Shown here: piece after piece, positions 17,158 through 26,820 of the stretch | Numbering within the stretch: position 1 is the first letter of the stretch | Layout of the letters: every line of letters begins with the position of its first letter | NCBI GenBank assembly: GCA_946481025.1 | Contig: CAMLNA010000009.1 | Coordinates: 1-64,000, forward strand | Direction: 5' to 3' | Length of the DNA: 64,000 nt | Source: an uncultured Rivibacter sp. | Lineage (GTDB): Bacteria > Pseudomonadota > Gammaproteobacteria > Burkholderiales > Burkholderiaceae | Position numbers and translations under genes: made by a program | The notes under the pieces: generated by a model | Told to the model about the DNA's origin: nothing | The model's input: the letters and a program-made list of their open reading frames with translations, nothing else | Databases searched by the model: none

Positions 17158-19461
17158 ATGGCGACCACTGCCAACCCTCAGGCTCTGGCCGCGCAGGCAC
17201 GACGCGCCTATGTGGAATTCCTGCTGCAGGGCGTGGCGCAGGTGGGCAATGCGGTGGTCGAAGGCGCGCGGCTGCTGGCCAACCAGACCACCGATCCTGA
17301 AACCGGCACCAAGCGCCGCAACGTCGCGATCGATCTCCCCAAGGCCAGTGCACGCTGGCAGAACGCCATGATCACCGCCCTGCGCGGTGCCGGTTTCGCG
17401 CTCACGGCGGGCGGCCGTACGGCCGCCGAGGCGAATCCGCCGCGCGGCGGGCTGTCTTCCGGCGGCGACTTCTCCCTCGTGGATGACGACACCATCGAGC
17501 GCGAGATCCTGAGCTCCCGCCTGGCGCTGGCGATGATGGACAAGGCCTCGTGGGAATTCACCGACCTGCGCTCGCGCATGTCGGTGCTCGAGCAGCGCGA
17601 CGAACTCGAACCGCAGGATGTGCTGCGGCCCCACGTGCTGGCGCGCTTCGTCCTCGATGCCTGGCGCAGCGCCGGTCTTACGCTCGACGCGTGGCGCACG
17701 CTGCAGCCGGCGCTGCACGAGGAATTCGCGCACTTCGTCGAAGAGGCGTACCACGAAACCAACCGCTGGCTCGTGAGCCATGGCGTGCGGCCGGAGATCG
17801 ACCTGCGGCCGTTCATCCGCCGCAGCCGCGGGGCCGCCGGCGGGCATCCGGGCAGCGGCAACACGCCGCTGGGCAGCAGCCCCGGAGGCGCCGCCACGCT
17901 GAGCGCCGGGCTGTCGCGCCACACGGTGGGCGAGGAGACCCGGCTCATGACCCGGGCTGCCGGCCTGGCCCGCACCTCAGAACACGCCGAAGCGGTGCTG
18001 GGGCGGCTGAACCGCCTGATCGGCCGGCACGTGCCCGAGTTCAGCTCGTCAACGGTGATCCAGCCGCAGCCGTCCCCGGGGCTCAAGGCCGCCATCAACG
18101 AGGCGCAGCAGAGCCTGCACCAGCGCCTCGCGCCTTCGGCCGGCAAGGAGGCCGCGGGCCCGGTCAGCACACCGGCGCTGCTGCAAGAGCTGCAGGTGCG
18201 CAAGCAGGCGCTGAAGCAGGCGGCCACCACGCCCATCGAGCGCGCCACGATCGAGATCGTGGCGCTGCTGTTCCAGAGCATCCTCACCGAGGAACGCATT
18301 CCGGCGGCGGTGCGTGTGTGGTTCGCCCGGCTGCAGATGCCGGTGCTGCGGGTGGCCATCAGCGAGCCGGACTTCTTTGCCACCACCGACCACCCGGCGC
18401 GCAAGCTGATCGACCGCATGGGCGCCTGTGTGATGGGGTTCGACGTCACCACGCGCGCGGTCGGCGACGCGCTCGAGAAGGAAATCAAGCGCGTCGTGCA
18501 GGTGGTCGAGGCCTACCCCGATACCGGCCGTCGCGTGTTCCAGACGGTGCTGACCGAGTTCGAGCGTTTCCTCGAGCACTATTTCAAGAACGAGAACGAG
18601 GCCACCCGCAAGGGCGTGTCGCTGGCCCAGCAGGTCGAGCAGCGCGAAACGCTGGCCATCCAGTACACGATCGAGCTGCGCAAGATGCTCAACGAGGTGC
18701 CGGTGCAGGAGGGCGTGCGCGAGTTCCTGTTCCACGTCTGGGCTGACGTCCTGGCCATGACCGGCGTCAAGTCCGGCCCGGCCAGCGAGCAGACCAAGGT
18801 GATGAAGCGGGCCGCCGCCGACCTCATCTGGTCCGCCAGCGCCAAGGTGTCTCGCGAGGAGCGGGCCGAGGTCATTCGCCGCCTGCCGCCTCTGCTGAAG
18901 ACGCTGCGCGAAGGCATGGCACAGGCCGGCATCACGCTGGAGAAGCAGGACCAGCACATCCAGGCCCTGAACAATTCGCTGGCGGCCGCATTCACCGCGA
19001 AGGCGGCAACTATCCCGACCGAGCGGCTGAACGAGCTGATGGCCCGGCTCGAAACCCTGGAAGAGCTGCTGCCGGAAGCCGAGGACGTCCAGATCGACGA
19101 GTCGATGGTGCTGGACCTCTCGGGCCACGAATCGTCCGAACTCGAGGTGGTCGGCGAGGGTGGCTCGATGCCCACGCCGGCCATGCTCACCTGGGCGCGC
19201 GAGCTGCAGGTGGGCAGCTGGTACAAGCTCGACTACCGCGGCCGCAACGAGCCTGTGCAGCTGGCCTGGCAGGGCTTGCGCAAGCAGCTCACGCTGTTCG
19301 TCACGCCGGCCGGCCGCGGGGTGCTGTTCCAGCAACACCGCCTGGCCGCGTTCCTCCAGGCGGGTCTGCTGGTGCCCGCGCAGGACGAAGCCCTCACCGT
19401 GCGGGCCACGCGCAGTGCGCTGGCGAAGCTCGACGTCGATCCGAGCCGGCTGATCCACTGA
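17158..19461 (+). CDS. DUF1631 family protein
   Basis: A 767-residue soluble, mostly helical protein without signal peptide. It matches the DUF1631 family as I recall it: the block QDVLRPHVLARFVLDAWRSAG near 155-175, long helical repeats, and a C-terminal beta-rich end with GSWYKLDYRGRNEPVQLAW and FQQHRLAAFLQAG, which resembles a PilZ-like c-di-GMP binding fold, although the usual RxxxR/DxSxxG pattern is not evident. The function is unknown. It lies 45 bases after secF and ends at its own terminator. A long Gly/Ser-rich linker sits around residues 225-265. Confidence 0.75.
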   Translation: MATTANPQALAAQARRAYVEFLLQGVAQVGNAVVEGARLLANQTTDPETGTKRRNVAIDLPKASARWQNAMITALRGAGFALTAGGRTAAEANPPRGGLSSGGDFSLVDDDTIEREILSSRLALAMMDKASWEFTDLRSRMSVLEQRDELEPQDVLRPHVLARFVLDAWRSAGLTLDAWRTLQPALHEEFAHFVEEAYHETNRWLVSHGVRPEIDLRPFIRRSRGAAGGHPGSGNTPLGSSPGGAATLSAGLSRHTVGEETRLMTRAAGLARTSEHAEAVLGRLNRLIGRHVPEFSSSTVIQPQPSPGLKAAINEAQQSLHQRLAPSAGKEAAGPVSTPALLQELQVRKQALKQAATTPIERATIEIVALLFQSILTEERIPAAVRVWFARLQMPVLRVAISEPDFFATTDHPARKLIDRMGACVMGFDVTTRAVGDALEKEIKRVVQVVEAYPDTGRRVFQTVLTEFERFLEHYFKNENEATRKGVSLAQQVEQRETLAIQYTIELRKMLNEVPVQEGVREFLFHVWADVLAMTGVKSGPASEQTKVMKRAAADLIWSASAKVSREERAEVIRRLPPLLKTLREGMAQAGITLEKQDQHIQALNNSLAAAFTAKAATIPTERLNELMARLETLEELLPEAEDVQIDESMVLDLSGHESSELEVVGEGGSMPTPAMLTWARELQVGSWYKLDYRGRNEPVQLAWQGLRKQLTLFVTPAGRGVLFQQHRLAAFLQAGLLVPAQDEALTVRATRSALAKLDVDPSRLIH

Positions 19462-19484
19462 ACAACAGACAAGCAAAAAGCGAA

Positions 19485-19513
19485 ACGGCCAACGCAAGGT
19501 GGCCGTCTTGTTT
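19485..19513 (+). terminator. Rho-independent terminator after the DUF1631 gene
   Basis: The stem ACGGCCA (19485-19491) pairs with TGGCCGT (19500-19506), followed by CTTGTTT. It sits between the DUF1631 stop and the convergent smg stop, and an A-rich left flank may let it act on both strands. Confidence 0.7.
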
Positions 19514-19547
19514 GCTCCGGTGCCGAGACCGGTTGGGGCCCGCCCGT

Positions 19548-20000
19548 TCAGTGGATCAGGCGGTCCGCAGCGTCGACGAACAGCTCGTCGAGGATCAGTG
19601 CGTCGGGCTCCTCGCCCAGGCTCCAGAACACCATCAGCACGATGATCTTCAGGTCTTCGAGCGGGACCGGCCCGCCAGGGATGGCCATCGCGCGGTCCAC
19701 GACGATCTCGCGCATCGGCGGGCGCAGCACGCCGGCCGACTCGAGGAAGCTGATGAATCCAACCGATTCGTCACCCAGGTGGTCCTGCTCGGCCAGCGTG
19801 TACACACGCAGACTGTCGGCGCCCTGGATACCGTCGTGCGATTCGGCCGCACTCGCCAGACCGTCGAGCCACGAAAGGGCTTCCTGGATCTCGTCGCTTT
19901 CGAACCCGACGGCCGACAGTTTGCGGGTCAGCTGCGCGTGGTCGGGACAGGCGTCGGGGCGCCAGTAGTTTTCGTACAGGTAGACGAGTACGTCAAACAT
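19548..20000 (-). CDS. smg: Smg/DUF494 family protein
   Basis: A 150-residue cytoplasmic acidic protein with the Smg opening MFDVLVYLYENY and the body pattern LxxAGF, EIxxALxWL, ending in DELFVDAADRLIH. E. coli Smg lies beside dprA and def-fmt, and the same company is kept here. The biochemical role is not established. ATG 20000 was chosen over the upstream GTG at 20012 because the family begins MFD. A TATAGT hexamer ends about ten bases upstream on the minus strand, so a very short leader is possible. Confidence 0.87.
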   Translation of the reverse strand: MFDVLVYLYENYWRPDACPDHAQLTRKLSAVGFESDEIQEALSWLDGLASAAESHDGIQGADSLRVYTLAEQDHLGDESVGFISFLESAGVLRPPMREIVVDRAMAIPGGPVPLEDLKIIVLMVFWSLGEEPDALILDELFVDAADRLIH

Positions 20001-20081
20001 GATGCGGCCCACTATACCCGAGGGTCGTTGGCCGTCGGCGGGAAAAAGTAAGGCTTTGCGCGCGGGTATGGGCGGGGCTCT

Positions 20082-21182
20082 TCACCCTTGCGCGAGGCGC
20101 TGGAACAGCTGTCCCGGCAGGCGTGCCACGCGCCCCTCGAGTTCGAGCTCGAGCAGGCGTGCGCTCAGCTCGGATGGCGCGAAACCGGTGCGGGCGCACA
20201 GCGCGTCGAGGCTGGCCGGGTCGTATCCCAATGCGGCGAGGATCGGGTCCGGCGAGGTGCTGCCGGCGGGCCCGGCGATGGCCGGTTGCGCCGGCTCGGA
20301 CACCCAGCGAAGTTCTTCGAGCACGTCCTGCGCGCTGTCGACGAGCTTGGCTCCTTGCTTGATGAGGGCGTGGCAGCCGCGCGATTGAGGCGAGTGGATC
20401 GAGCCGGGAATCGCGAACACCTCGCGGCCCATCTCGACCGCCAGCCGGGCCGTGATCAGCGAGCCTGACTGCAATGCCGCTTCCACGACCAGGGTGCCGC
20501 CGGCCAGGCCGGCGATGATGCGGTTGCGTTTCGGGAAATTGGGCGGCAGCGGCGGCATGCCGAGCGGATATTCACTCACCAGGGCGCCGTTGCGGCTGAT
20601 GCGGTGCGCCAGCTCGTGGTGCCGCCTCGGGTACACGCGATCGAGCCCCGTGCCCACCACGGCGAGCGTGCCGCCCGGGCCGGACACGCCCCCTTCATGG
20701 GCTGCACCATCGATGCCGAGGGCGAGGCCCGACACCACGGTAAGGCCGGCCTGGCTGAACGTGGCAGCAAACGCGCGGGCGTTGTCGGCTCCTTGCGGCG
20801 TCGGATTGCGGCTGCCCACGATCGCGATGCAGGGGCGGCGCAGGAAGCCCGCATCTCCCATCACGTACAGCAGGAGTGGAGGGTCGGCGGTTTCGAGCAG
20901 CGCCGGCGGATAGGCGGGGTCCCCGAGCGTCAGGACCGAGCGATCACTGCCTCCTTGCAGCCAGTGCCAGGTCTTCTCGATCTGTGCCGCGAGCGACTCG
21001 GGCGGATGCAGCAGGGCGTTCGTTTCAGCCGGGCCCGCCAGCTCGCGAAGCGCCGCGGTGTCGGCCTCGAAGAGCGCCTGCGGTGATCCGAACGCCGCCA
21101 GCAGCTTGCGTGCCGCGACGGGGCCGACCTGATCTGTTTCGGCCAGCCGCAGCCAGGCGGCCAGCTCGTCGCGCTCGATCAC
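20082..21182 (-). CDS. dprA: DprA/Smf, DNA-processing protein
   Basis: A 366-residue protein that protects incoming single-stranded DNA and loads RecA during natural transformation. The Rossmann-like core shows the signature GSRNPTPQG near 125, VVSGLALGIDGAAHEG, NGALVSEYPLG and NRIIAGLAGGTLVVEA. A C-terminal winged-helix-like tail (residues about 305-366) contains LDALCARTGFAPSELSARLLELELEGRV. The start is GTG 21182. It lies 16 bases after the LysM gene and likely shares its transcript. Confidence 0.93.
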   Translation of the reverse strand: MIERDELAAWLRLAETDQVGPVAARKLLAAFGSPQALFEADTAALRELAGPAETNALLHPPESLAAQIEKTWHWLQGGSDRSVLTLGDPAYPPALLETADPPLLLYVMGDAGFLRRPCIAIVGSRNPTPQGADNARAFAATFSQAGLTVVSGLALGIDGAAHEGGVSGPGGTLAVVGTGLDRVYPRRHHELAHRISRNGALVSEYPLGMPPLPPNFPKRNRIIAGLAGGTLVVEAALQSGSLITARLAVEMGREVFAIPGSIHSPQSRGCHALIKQGAKLVDSAQDVLEELRWVSEPAQPAIAGPAGSTSPDPILAALGYDPASLDALCARTGFAPSELSARLLELELEGRVARLPGQLFQRLAQG

Positions 21183-21198
21183 CGGCAGGCAGCCGGGC

Positions 21199-22395
21199 TC
21201 AGGGCTGCGTGAAGCGGTCGCCCACGCGCACCGGGTCCTGCGAGGAGAGGATCAGCGCGTACGACATGCGGTCGAACACGCGGAACACGAACAGCAGGCC
21301 ATGCCGCTCGTCCGGCAGCTTGATGGCTACCGGGCGCTCCTGGGTCTTGTCGAGCGTGCGGCTACCGTCGCGCCACAGGGCCAGCACATGGCCGCGCTCC
21401 ATGCCGTCGCGCGCGCCCTTGTTGATCGCCACGATCTGGTTCTGGCCGGCCGACAGGGCTTCGCCGTACAGCGAGGCGATCTGCCCGGCCACCGGCCCCG
21501 ACGGCGCATGGGGTACGTAGTTGCTGAAGTCGCGTGCCGGCACCGGAGCAAGGCGGTCACCCACGTTGGCTTCCTGGCGGATGCCGGTGATCGTGAAGGT
21601 TGCCGGGATGATTTCGGTCGTGCCGCCAACGTTGCGGGTGTCGCCGGGGCGCACGTATTCCGCCGTGCCGACATAAGCCGCCTCGTAGCCGAGCACCTCG
21701 CGAGTGGTGGGGTCGGTCAGCGGCCTTGCAGAGCGGAACACACGCCACTCACGCAGGTTGCTCAGCTCGCCCCGCACGTAGGCCGTGTCGCCCTTGCTCA
21801 GCAGCACCCGGCCTTCCTGGGTGGCGACGATGCGGGGGGCGCGCTCGAGTTCGTTGTTTTCGAAGATCACTGCCTCGTTGAGGAAGGGCTCGATCAGGTG
21901 CAGCGGGATCGACGCGATGGCCCCGTTGTCGATGCTTTCGCCCCGCACGCGCGGCGACACGCGAACCGTGCCGTCCGGTCCCACCGGCTGGCCGACCCGC
22001 AAACGCGCACGGTCGCCCGATTTTTCGAGGACGAGGATCTGCCCGGGAAAGATGAGGTGAGGGTTGCGCACCTGATCCATGTTCATGCCCCACAGCTCGG
22101 GCCAGCGCCAGGGAGTCTTGAGGAAGAGGCCGGAGATGCCCCACAGCGTGTCGCCGCGCTTGACGGTGTAGGAGTCAGGCGCGTTGGGCGACAGCTCCGA
22201 CAGCGGCACGCCGGCCTGGGCGACCTGCTGGGCCGTTGCACGCTGACCGGGGGTGATGGGCAGGTTCGGGAAGTTCTGGGCAAGCGCGGTGCCTGCGGCG
22301 AGGCTTCCGAGAGCCGCCAACGCGGCAACCCGCAGCGTCAATGCGCCCGGCAACAGGCGGGCGGGGCGGGTGGCTTGCGGGGCACGACGGGTCAT
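21199..22395 (-). CDS. Secreted LysM-domain peptidoglycan-binding protein
   Basis: A 398-residue exported protein with a signal peptide (to about residue 40, ending TALA). A LysM domain covers roughly 73-120 (SYTVKRGDTLWGISG, then NPHLIFPGQILVL). A long C-terminal region of beta-strand character follows that is conserved in the LysM protein next to dprA in many beta- and gamma-proteobacteria. It binds peptidoglycan; the enzymatic role, if any, is unclear. The start ATG 22395 gives a normal signal peptide with TTGGAG upstream, whereas the longer frame adds 37 residues of non-export character. Divergent from def. Confidence 0.85.
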   Translation of the reverse strand: MTRRAPQATRPARLLPGALTLRVAALAALGSLAAGTALAQNFPNLPITPGQRATAQQVAQAGVPLSELSPNAPDSYTVKRGDTLWGISGLFLKTPWRWPELWGMNMDQVRNPHLIFPGQILVLEKSGDRARLRVGQPVGPDGTVRVSPRVRGESIDNGAIASIPLHLIEPFLNEAVIFENNELERAPRIVATQEGRVLLSKGDTAYVRGELSNLREWRVFRSARPLTDPTTREVLGYEAAYVGTAEYVRPGDTRNVGGTTEIIPATFTITGIRQEANVGDRLAPVPARDFSNYVPHAPSGPVAGQIASLYGEALSAGQNQIVAINKGARDGMERGHVLALWRDGSRTLDKTQERPVAIKLPDERHGLLFVFRVFDRMSYALILSSQDPVRVGDRFTQP

Positions 22396-22658
22396 GGAAG
22401 CGGTCTCCAAGCGGCGCCGGTGCGACAATTCCCAACGCCCTGTGGTTGATAGGGGGTCCTCGTGCGTGGCCTTGCAGCTTCGCCGAAAATCCTCACTTAG
22501 TTTCACAGATTCTGCCCATAAACCATTGATGCCGCAATGAAATTGGCCTCAGGTAACCGACTCCTGGTGAGCCGGAACCGCGCCTTTCGTTGCGCGCCAT
22601 CCACAGTCTCGACGCTCATAGACCCGGTGGATGGCTCTTCGCCTTTCGATCGATTGCC

Positions 22659-23174
22659 ATGGCTTTGCTGAACATCCTCCGTTATCCCGACCCTCGTCTG
22701 CATACCGTTGCCAAGCCCGTGGCCGAGGTGGACGAACGCATCCGCCAACTCGTGGACGACATGCTGGAGACCATGTACGAGGCCCAAGGGGTTGGCTTGG
22801 CCGCGACCCAGGTTGACGTGCATGAACGGGTGATCGTCATCGACACCTCCGAAGAACGCGACGAACCGCGAGTGCTGATCAACCCGGAGATCGTCTGGGC
22901 CAGCGATGAAATGACGATGGGCGATGAAGGCTGCCTATCGGTGCCGCAGGTGTACGACAAGGTCAAGCGTCATGCCCGCGTGACCGTGAAGGCGCTGGGT
23001 CGCGACGGCCAGAGTCACCAGTTCGAGGCCGACGGCCTGCTGGCCGTGTGCGTGCAGCACGAGATGGACCACCTCATGGGCAAGGTGTTCGTCGAGTACC
23101 TCTCGCCGCTCAAGCGCGATCGCATCAAGACCAAGATGCTCAAGAAGACGCGCGACGAAGTGCGCGCGCTCTGA
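22659..23174 (+). CDS. def: Peptide deformylase
   Basis: A 171-residue metalloenzyme removing the N-formyl group from nascent proteins. All three motifs are intact: GVGLAATQ at 44-51, EGCLS with metal ligand C92, and QHEMDHLMG with H134, catalytic E135 and H138. ATG 22659 gives the standard [11 protein letters not shown] opening; the longer frame is a read-in. It lies four bases before fmt, the gene for the opposing formylation step, as in most bacteria. Confidence 0.96.
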   Translation: MALLNILRYPDPRLHTVAKPVAEVDERIRQLVDDMLETMYEAQGVGLAATQVDVHERVIVIDTSEERDEPRVLINPEIVWASDEMTMGDEGCLSVPQVYDKVKRHARVTVKALGRDGQSHQFEADGLLAVCVQHEMDHLMGKVFVEYLSPLKRDRIKTKMLKKTRDEVRAL

Positions 23175-23178
23175 GCCG

Positions 23179-24138
23179 ATGAAGCTCGCCTTCGCAGGGA
23201 CGCCCGAGTTCGCGCGGGTGGCGCTGGAGCGCCTGCATGCCGCCGGCTTCGAGGTCAAGTTGGTGCTCACCCAGCCGGACAGGCCAGCGGGACGCGGCAT
23301 GAAGCTGCAGGCCTTGCCAGTGAAGCAGTTCGCGCTCGAATACGGGATGCCGGTGATCCAGCCGCGCAGCCTGCGGCTGGACGGCAAGTACCCGGAAGAA
23401 GCGGCCGGCGCGCGCGCTGCGCTCGAGGCGGCGCAGCCCGACGTCATCGTGGTGGCCGCCTATGGGCTGATCCTGCCGCGCTGGGTGCTGCAGCTGCCAC
23501 GCCTGGGCTGCCTGAACATCCATGCGTCGCTGCTGCCGCGTTGGCGCGGCGCTGCACCGATCCACCGGGCCATCGAGGCGGGCGATGCGCAAACCGGCAT
23601 CACCATCATGCAAATGGACGAGGGGCTGGATACCGGCGACATGTTGCTGGTGGAGCGCGAGCCGATCCACCCGGGCGACACCACCGCTACCCTCCACGAC
23701 CGGCTCGCCGCGCTGGGCGGACGGCTGATCGTCGAGGCCTTGGAGTTGGCGGCCTGCGGCGGTCTTCGCGGCGCCGGGCAGCCTGACGAGGGCGTCACCT
23801 ACGCCCACAAGGTCGAGAAACAGGAGGCTGCGATCGACTGGCGCTTGCCTGCTGTCCGGATCGAACGCCGGGTGCGGGCCTTCGATCCTTTTCCAGGCGC
23901 CAGCTTCGTGCTGGGTGACCAGACGATCAAGCTGTGGCGGGCTGAGCCTGCCCCTGCGGAAGGTGAGGCAGGTGTGGTGCTGCACGCCGGCGACGGCAGG
24001 CTGGTTGTCGCTTGCGGCGACGGCGCGCTGGCGCTCACTCAGCTGCAACGGCCCGGTGGCAAACGCGTCGGCGCTGCCGAATTCCTCCAGGCTGTCCCTC
24101 TGGCGGTCGGCACGCAACTGCGCCTCATGGCCGGTTGA
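23179..24138 (+). CDS. fmt: Methionyl-tRNA formyltransferase
   Basis: A 319-residue enzyme that formylates initiator Met-tRNA with 10-formyl-THF. The N-terminal opening [12 protein letters not shown], the THF-site segment [16 protein letters not shown] near 113-128 and the catalytic-Asp context [10 protein letters not shown] are all present. The C-terminal OB-fold tRNA-binding domain begins near residue 205. Coupled to def by a four-base gap. Confidence 0.95.
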   Translation: MKLAFAGTPEFARVALERLHAAGFEVKLVLTQPDRPAGRGMKLQALPVKQFALEYGMPVIQPRSLRLDGKYPEEAAGARAALEAAQPDVIVVAAYGLILPRWVLQLPRLGCLNIHASLLPRWRGAAPIHRAIEAGDAQTGITIMQMDEGLDTGDMLLVEREPIHPGDTTATLHDRLAALGGRLIVEALELAACGGLRGAGQPDEGVTYAHKVEKQEAAIDWRLPAVRIERRVRAFDPFPGASFVLGDQTIKLWRAEPAPAEGEAGVVLHAGDGRLVVACGDGALALTQLQRPGGKRVGAAEFLQAVPLAVGTQLRLMAG

Positions 24139-24203
24139 ACTCCCGCCGGGCAGCCGCATCTACCTGCCGCAACCCCGAGCGGGGGCACGAAAGGAAATCG
24201 ACG

Positions 24204-25052
24204 ATGTGGAACCTGATGAAGACCGCCATCCTGATGGCGGCCATCACGGCGCTGTTCATGGCCATCGGCGCGGTCATCGGCGGCCAGAGCGGCATGATGA
24301 TCGCGCTGGCCGTGGCCGTGGCGATGAACTTCTTCAGCTACTGGTTCAGCGACAAGATGGTGCTGCGCATGTACAACGCGCAGGAGGTCGACGAGTCGAC
24401 CGCGCCGCAGTTCTATCGCATGGTGCGTGAACTGGCCCAGCGTGCACAGCTGCCGATGCCGCGTGTCTACCTCATCAACGAGGAGGCGCCCAATGCCTTC
24501 GCCACCGGACGCAATCCGCAAAACGCCGCGGTGGCGGCCACCACCGGCATCCTGCGCGTGCTCAACGAACGGGAGCTGCGTGGCGTGATGGCGCACGAAC
24601 TCGCGCACGTGAAGCACCGTGACATCCTGATCTCCACCATCAGCGCCACCATGGCCGGTGCGATCTCGATGCTGGCGAACTTTGCGATGTTCTTCGGGGG
24701 GCGCGACGACGAAGGCCGACCGGCCAACCCGATCGTCGGCATCCTGGTGGCCATCCTGGCGCCCCTGGCGGCCAGCCTGATCCAGATGGCGATCAGCCGG
24801 GCGCGCGAATTCGAGGCCGACCGCGGCGGTGCCGAGATCTCCGGTGACCCGCAGGCCCTGGCGAGCGCGCTGCAGAAGATCCACCGCTATGCGCAAGGCA
24901 TGCCGATGGAAGCTGCAGAGCGCCACCCGGAAACGGCGCAGATGATGATCATGAACCCGCTGTCCGGCGGCGGCCTGCGGGGGCTGTTCAGCACCCACCC
25001 CTCGACCGAGGAGCGGGTCGAGCGCCTGATGGCGATGGCCCGCGGCGCCTGA
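24204..25052 (+). CDS. htpX: HtpX membrane zinc metalloprotease
   Basis: A 282-residue M48 protease acting in inner-membrane protein quality control. Two N-terminal spans (about 5-25 and 30-46) precede the zinc site [10 protein letters not shown] (H131, E132, H135). The third ligand lies in the downstream [14 protein letters not shown] segment, after two more hydrophobic stretches. ATG 24204 has AAAGGAAAT upstream and produces the standard [11 protein letters not shown] start. It follows fmt by 65 bases and ends at a clear terminator. Confidence 0.95.
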   Translation: MWNLMKTAILMAAITALFMAIGAVIGGQSGMMIALAVAVAMNFFSYWFSDKMVLRMYNAQEVDESTAPQFYRMVRELAQRAQLPMPRVYLINEEAPNAFATGRNPQNAAVAATTGILRVLNERELRGVMAHELAHVKHRDILISTISATMAGAISMLANFAMFFGGRDDEGRPANPIVGILVAILAPLAASLIQMAISRAREFEADRGGAEISGDPQALASALQKIHRYAQGMPMEAAERHPETAQMMIMNPLSGGGLRGLFSTHPSTEERVERLMAMARGA

Positions 25053-25068
25053 GCGAGGCGCACCTGCA

Positions 25069-25102
25069 AAACCGGCTCGCGCAGGCGGGCCGGTTTCGTT
25101 TT
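25069..25102 (+). terminator. Rho-independent terminator after htpX
   Basis: AAACCGGC (25069-25076) pairs with GCCGGTTT (25089-25096), followed by CGTTTT. It closes the def-fmt-htpX transcript. Confidence 0.75.
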
Positions 25103-25162
25103 GGGGGCTCAAGTGCGGAATCGGAAAGCCGATATCTGCCACAAGACCTATCGAGCTACACC

Positions 25163-25549
25163 ATGCGCCGCCTGTTCGCCCTGCTTGCCGTTGCCCTTGC
25201 CGCCGTGCCGATGGCCGGCTGCGAACTGCTCGGCATCGACTCGCCCGAGAAAGTGGCGGCTTCGAAGGAGGCCGAAGGCAAGGCCATCGGCAGCGCCTGC
25301 CGCCATGCGGTGCGCGCCATCGAGGACTGCTACGCCCTCAACCCCAAGGCCCAGAAGGCGGCGGTGTTTGCCGGGTGGCGCGAGATGGACGAGTACATGC
25401 GCGAAAACAAGCTCGAAGGCGTGGCGCCCACGCTGGCGCGTGGTGCCGTCAAACCGGCGCCGGTGGCCGAAGCGGGCGGCGACGACGCCAAGTCCGAGCG
25501 GCCCGCCGGCAAGGCAGGCGGCAAGGCCAGCCGGGCTCACGACGCCTGA
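25163..25549 (+). CDS. Small putative lipoprotein
   Basis: A 128-residue protein with a lipoprotein signal: positively charged start, hydrophobic stretch and VPMAGC with the lipidated cysteine at residue 20. The mature part carries two further Cys (in GSACRHAVRAIEDCYAL) that may pair in a small helical hairpin, the phrase AVFAGWREMDEYMRENKLEGV, and an Ala/Lys/Gly-rich low-complexity tail. I recall similar short lipoproteins in Burkholderiales annotated only as hypothetical. Function unknown. It stands between the htpX terminator and azlC. Confidence 0.7.
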   Translation: MRRLFALLAVALAAVPMAGCELLGIDSPEKVAASKEAEGKAIGSACRHAVRAIEDCYALNPKAQKAAVFAGWREMDEYMRENKLEGVAPTLARGAVKPAPVAEAGGDDAKSERPAGKAGGKASRAHDA

Positions 25550-25613
25550 TCTTCAAGCCGCACTGCGGCTGACGGACTATCGCCCGGCGCCGGGGCAGGC
25601 ACCGGCACGGTGG

Positions 25614-25619
25614 GAGAAT
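25614..25619 (+). promoter_or_regulatory. -10-like box placed for a leaderless azlC transcript
   Basis: GAGAAT ends seven bases before ATG 25627 in the context GAGAATCCGCCGCATG. There is no Shine-Dalgarno sequence, and transcription would begin at or next to the A of the start codon. Same layout as at 42719, 42700, 51520 and 53070. Confidence 0.4.
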
Positions 25620-25626
25620 CCGCCGC

Positions 25627-26430
25627 ATGCCTGCTTCCCTGCGACAGCTCGTTTCCGACCCTGCTTTCCGAAAAGGCGCCCAGGATATGGCGCCGGTGTC
25701 CCTCGGGCTCGCGGCCTGGGGCCTGGTGACCGGCGTCGCCATGGTGAAAAGCGGCCTGTCCGTGCCGCTGGCGCTCCTGATGAGCTTCACCGTGTTTGCC
25801 GGCAGCTCGCAACTGGCAGCGCTGCCGCTCATGGCGGTGGGGGCGCCGATGTGGGTGGTGTGGGCCACCGCCCTGTGCGTGAACCTGCGCTTCGTGATCT
25901 TCAGTGCGGCCTGGCGGCCCTACCTGATGCGGTTTCCGCGCCTGCAGCGCATGGCGATCGGCTACTTCGCTGCCGACCTCAACTACGTGATGTTCATGCG
26001 GCGTTTCCCCGACGCGCGGGAGGCGCGTGGCGCCATCGAGTACTACGCCGGCGGCGTGGCCGTGAACTGGATGGCGTGGCAGGCGAGTTCGGTGACGGGC
26101 ATCGTGCTTGCCGAAGCGATTCCCACCCAATGGGGCCTGGGTTTCGCAGGCACGTTGGCGCTTCTGGGGCTCACCTATTCGCTGGTGTCCGACCGCGTCA
26201 CCGCGCTGGCGGCGGCAGTGGCCGGCGCTGCTGCGGTGGCGGCCTTCGCCCTGCCGCTCAAGCTCAACATCGTGGTGGCCATTGCCGCGGCGGTGTGCAT
26301 CGGGCTGACGCTCGACGGCACCGGCGGCGGTGCTGCGCGCCGCTTGCGGCAGGCGCTGAAGCGCGAGGCGGGCAGGAACGGTGACGCACACCGGGCATCG
26401 TCGAGGCTGCCTGCAGGAGGCCGGGCGTGA
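25627..26430 (+). CDS. azlC: AzlC family branched-chain amino acid exporter, large subunit
   Basis: A 267-residue inner-membrane protein with about seven to eight hydrophobic segments. Recognisable AzlC features are the amphipathic start, FRKGAQDMAPVSLGLAAWGL, the FAGSSQLAALPLM segment and the NLRFVIFSAAWRP motif. AzlC with its small partner AzlD exports branched-chain or related amino acids. The azlD GTG overlaps its stop (GTGA) and the azlD ribosome site GCAGGAGG lies inside its last codons. The C-terminal 40 residues are hydrophilic. Confidence 0.88.
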   Translation: MPASLRQLVSDPAFRKGAQDMAPVSLGLAAWGLVTGVAMVKSGLSVPLALLMSFTVFAGSSQLAALPLMAVGAPMWVVWATALCVNLRFVIFSAAWRPYLMRFPRLQRMAIGYFAADLNYVMFMRRFPDAREARGAIEYYAGGVAVNWMAWQASSVTGIVLAEAIPTQWGLGFAGTLALLGLTYSLVSDRVTALAAAVAGAAAVAAFALPLKLNIVVAIAAAVCIGLTLDGTGGGAARRLRQALKREAGRNGDAHRASSRLPAGGRA

Positions 26431-26756
26431 ACTCGTTCGAGGCCTTCGTCACCATCATCGGCCTGGCCATCGTCACGGTGGTCACACGCTGCTTCTTCTT
26501 CATTTCCGAGCGTGAGCTGGTGCTGCCCCAGTGGGTGCAGCGCGGCCTGCGGTATGCCCCGCTGGCTGCACTGACCGCGGTGGTGGTGCCGGAGATCGTC
26601 ATGAGCCACGGCGAGCTGATCGACACCTGGCGCGATGCCCGGCTGTTTGCGGCGGCCGCTGCCAGCGCCTATTTCTTCTGGCGGCGCGGCATCCTGGGGA
26701 CCATCCTCGTCGGCATGGCTGTGCTGTTGCCGCTGCGCCTCGGATGGGGCTGGTGA
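26427..26756 (+). CDS. azlD: AzlD family branched-chain amino acid exporter, small subunit
   Basis: A 109-residue protein with four predicted membrane segments. AzlD traits include FVTIIGLAIVTVVTRCFFF near the start and YAPLAALTAVVVPEI in the middle. It completes the AzlCD exporter. Start is GTG 26427 overlapping the azlC stop, with GGAGG six bases upstream, so the two are translated together. Confidence 0.88.
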   Translation: MNSFEAFVTIIGLAIVTVVTRCFFFISERELVLPQWVQRGLRYAPLAALTAVVVPEIVMSHGELIDTWRDARLFAAAAASAYFFWRRGILGTILVGMAVLLPLRLGWGW

Positions 26757-26790
26757 GCCGGACTGACGCCACCGTGTAACTTGGTTACTT

Positions 26791-26796
26791 TAGAAT
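26791..26796 (+). promoter_or_regulatory. Putative -10 element of pgk
   Basis: TAGAAT lies 24 bases before the pgk ATG in an otherwise GC-rich gap. The local AT-rich patch (TTGGTTACTTTAGAAT) is unusual for this region and supports a promoter, but no good -35 is present. Confidence 0.4.
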
Positions 26797-26820
26797 CGCA
26801 ACCCTAGTTTCAAGCCGACC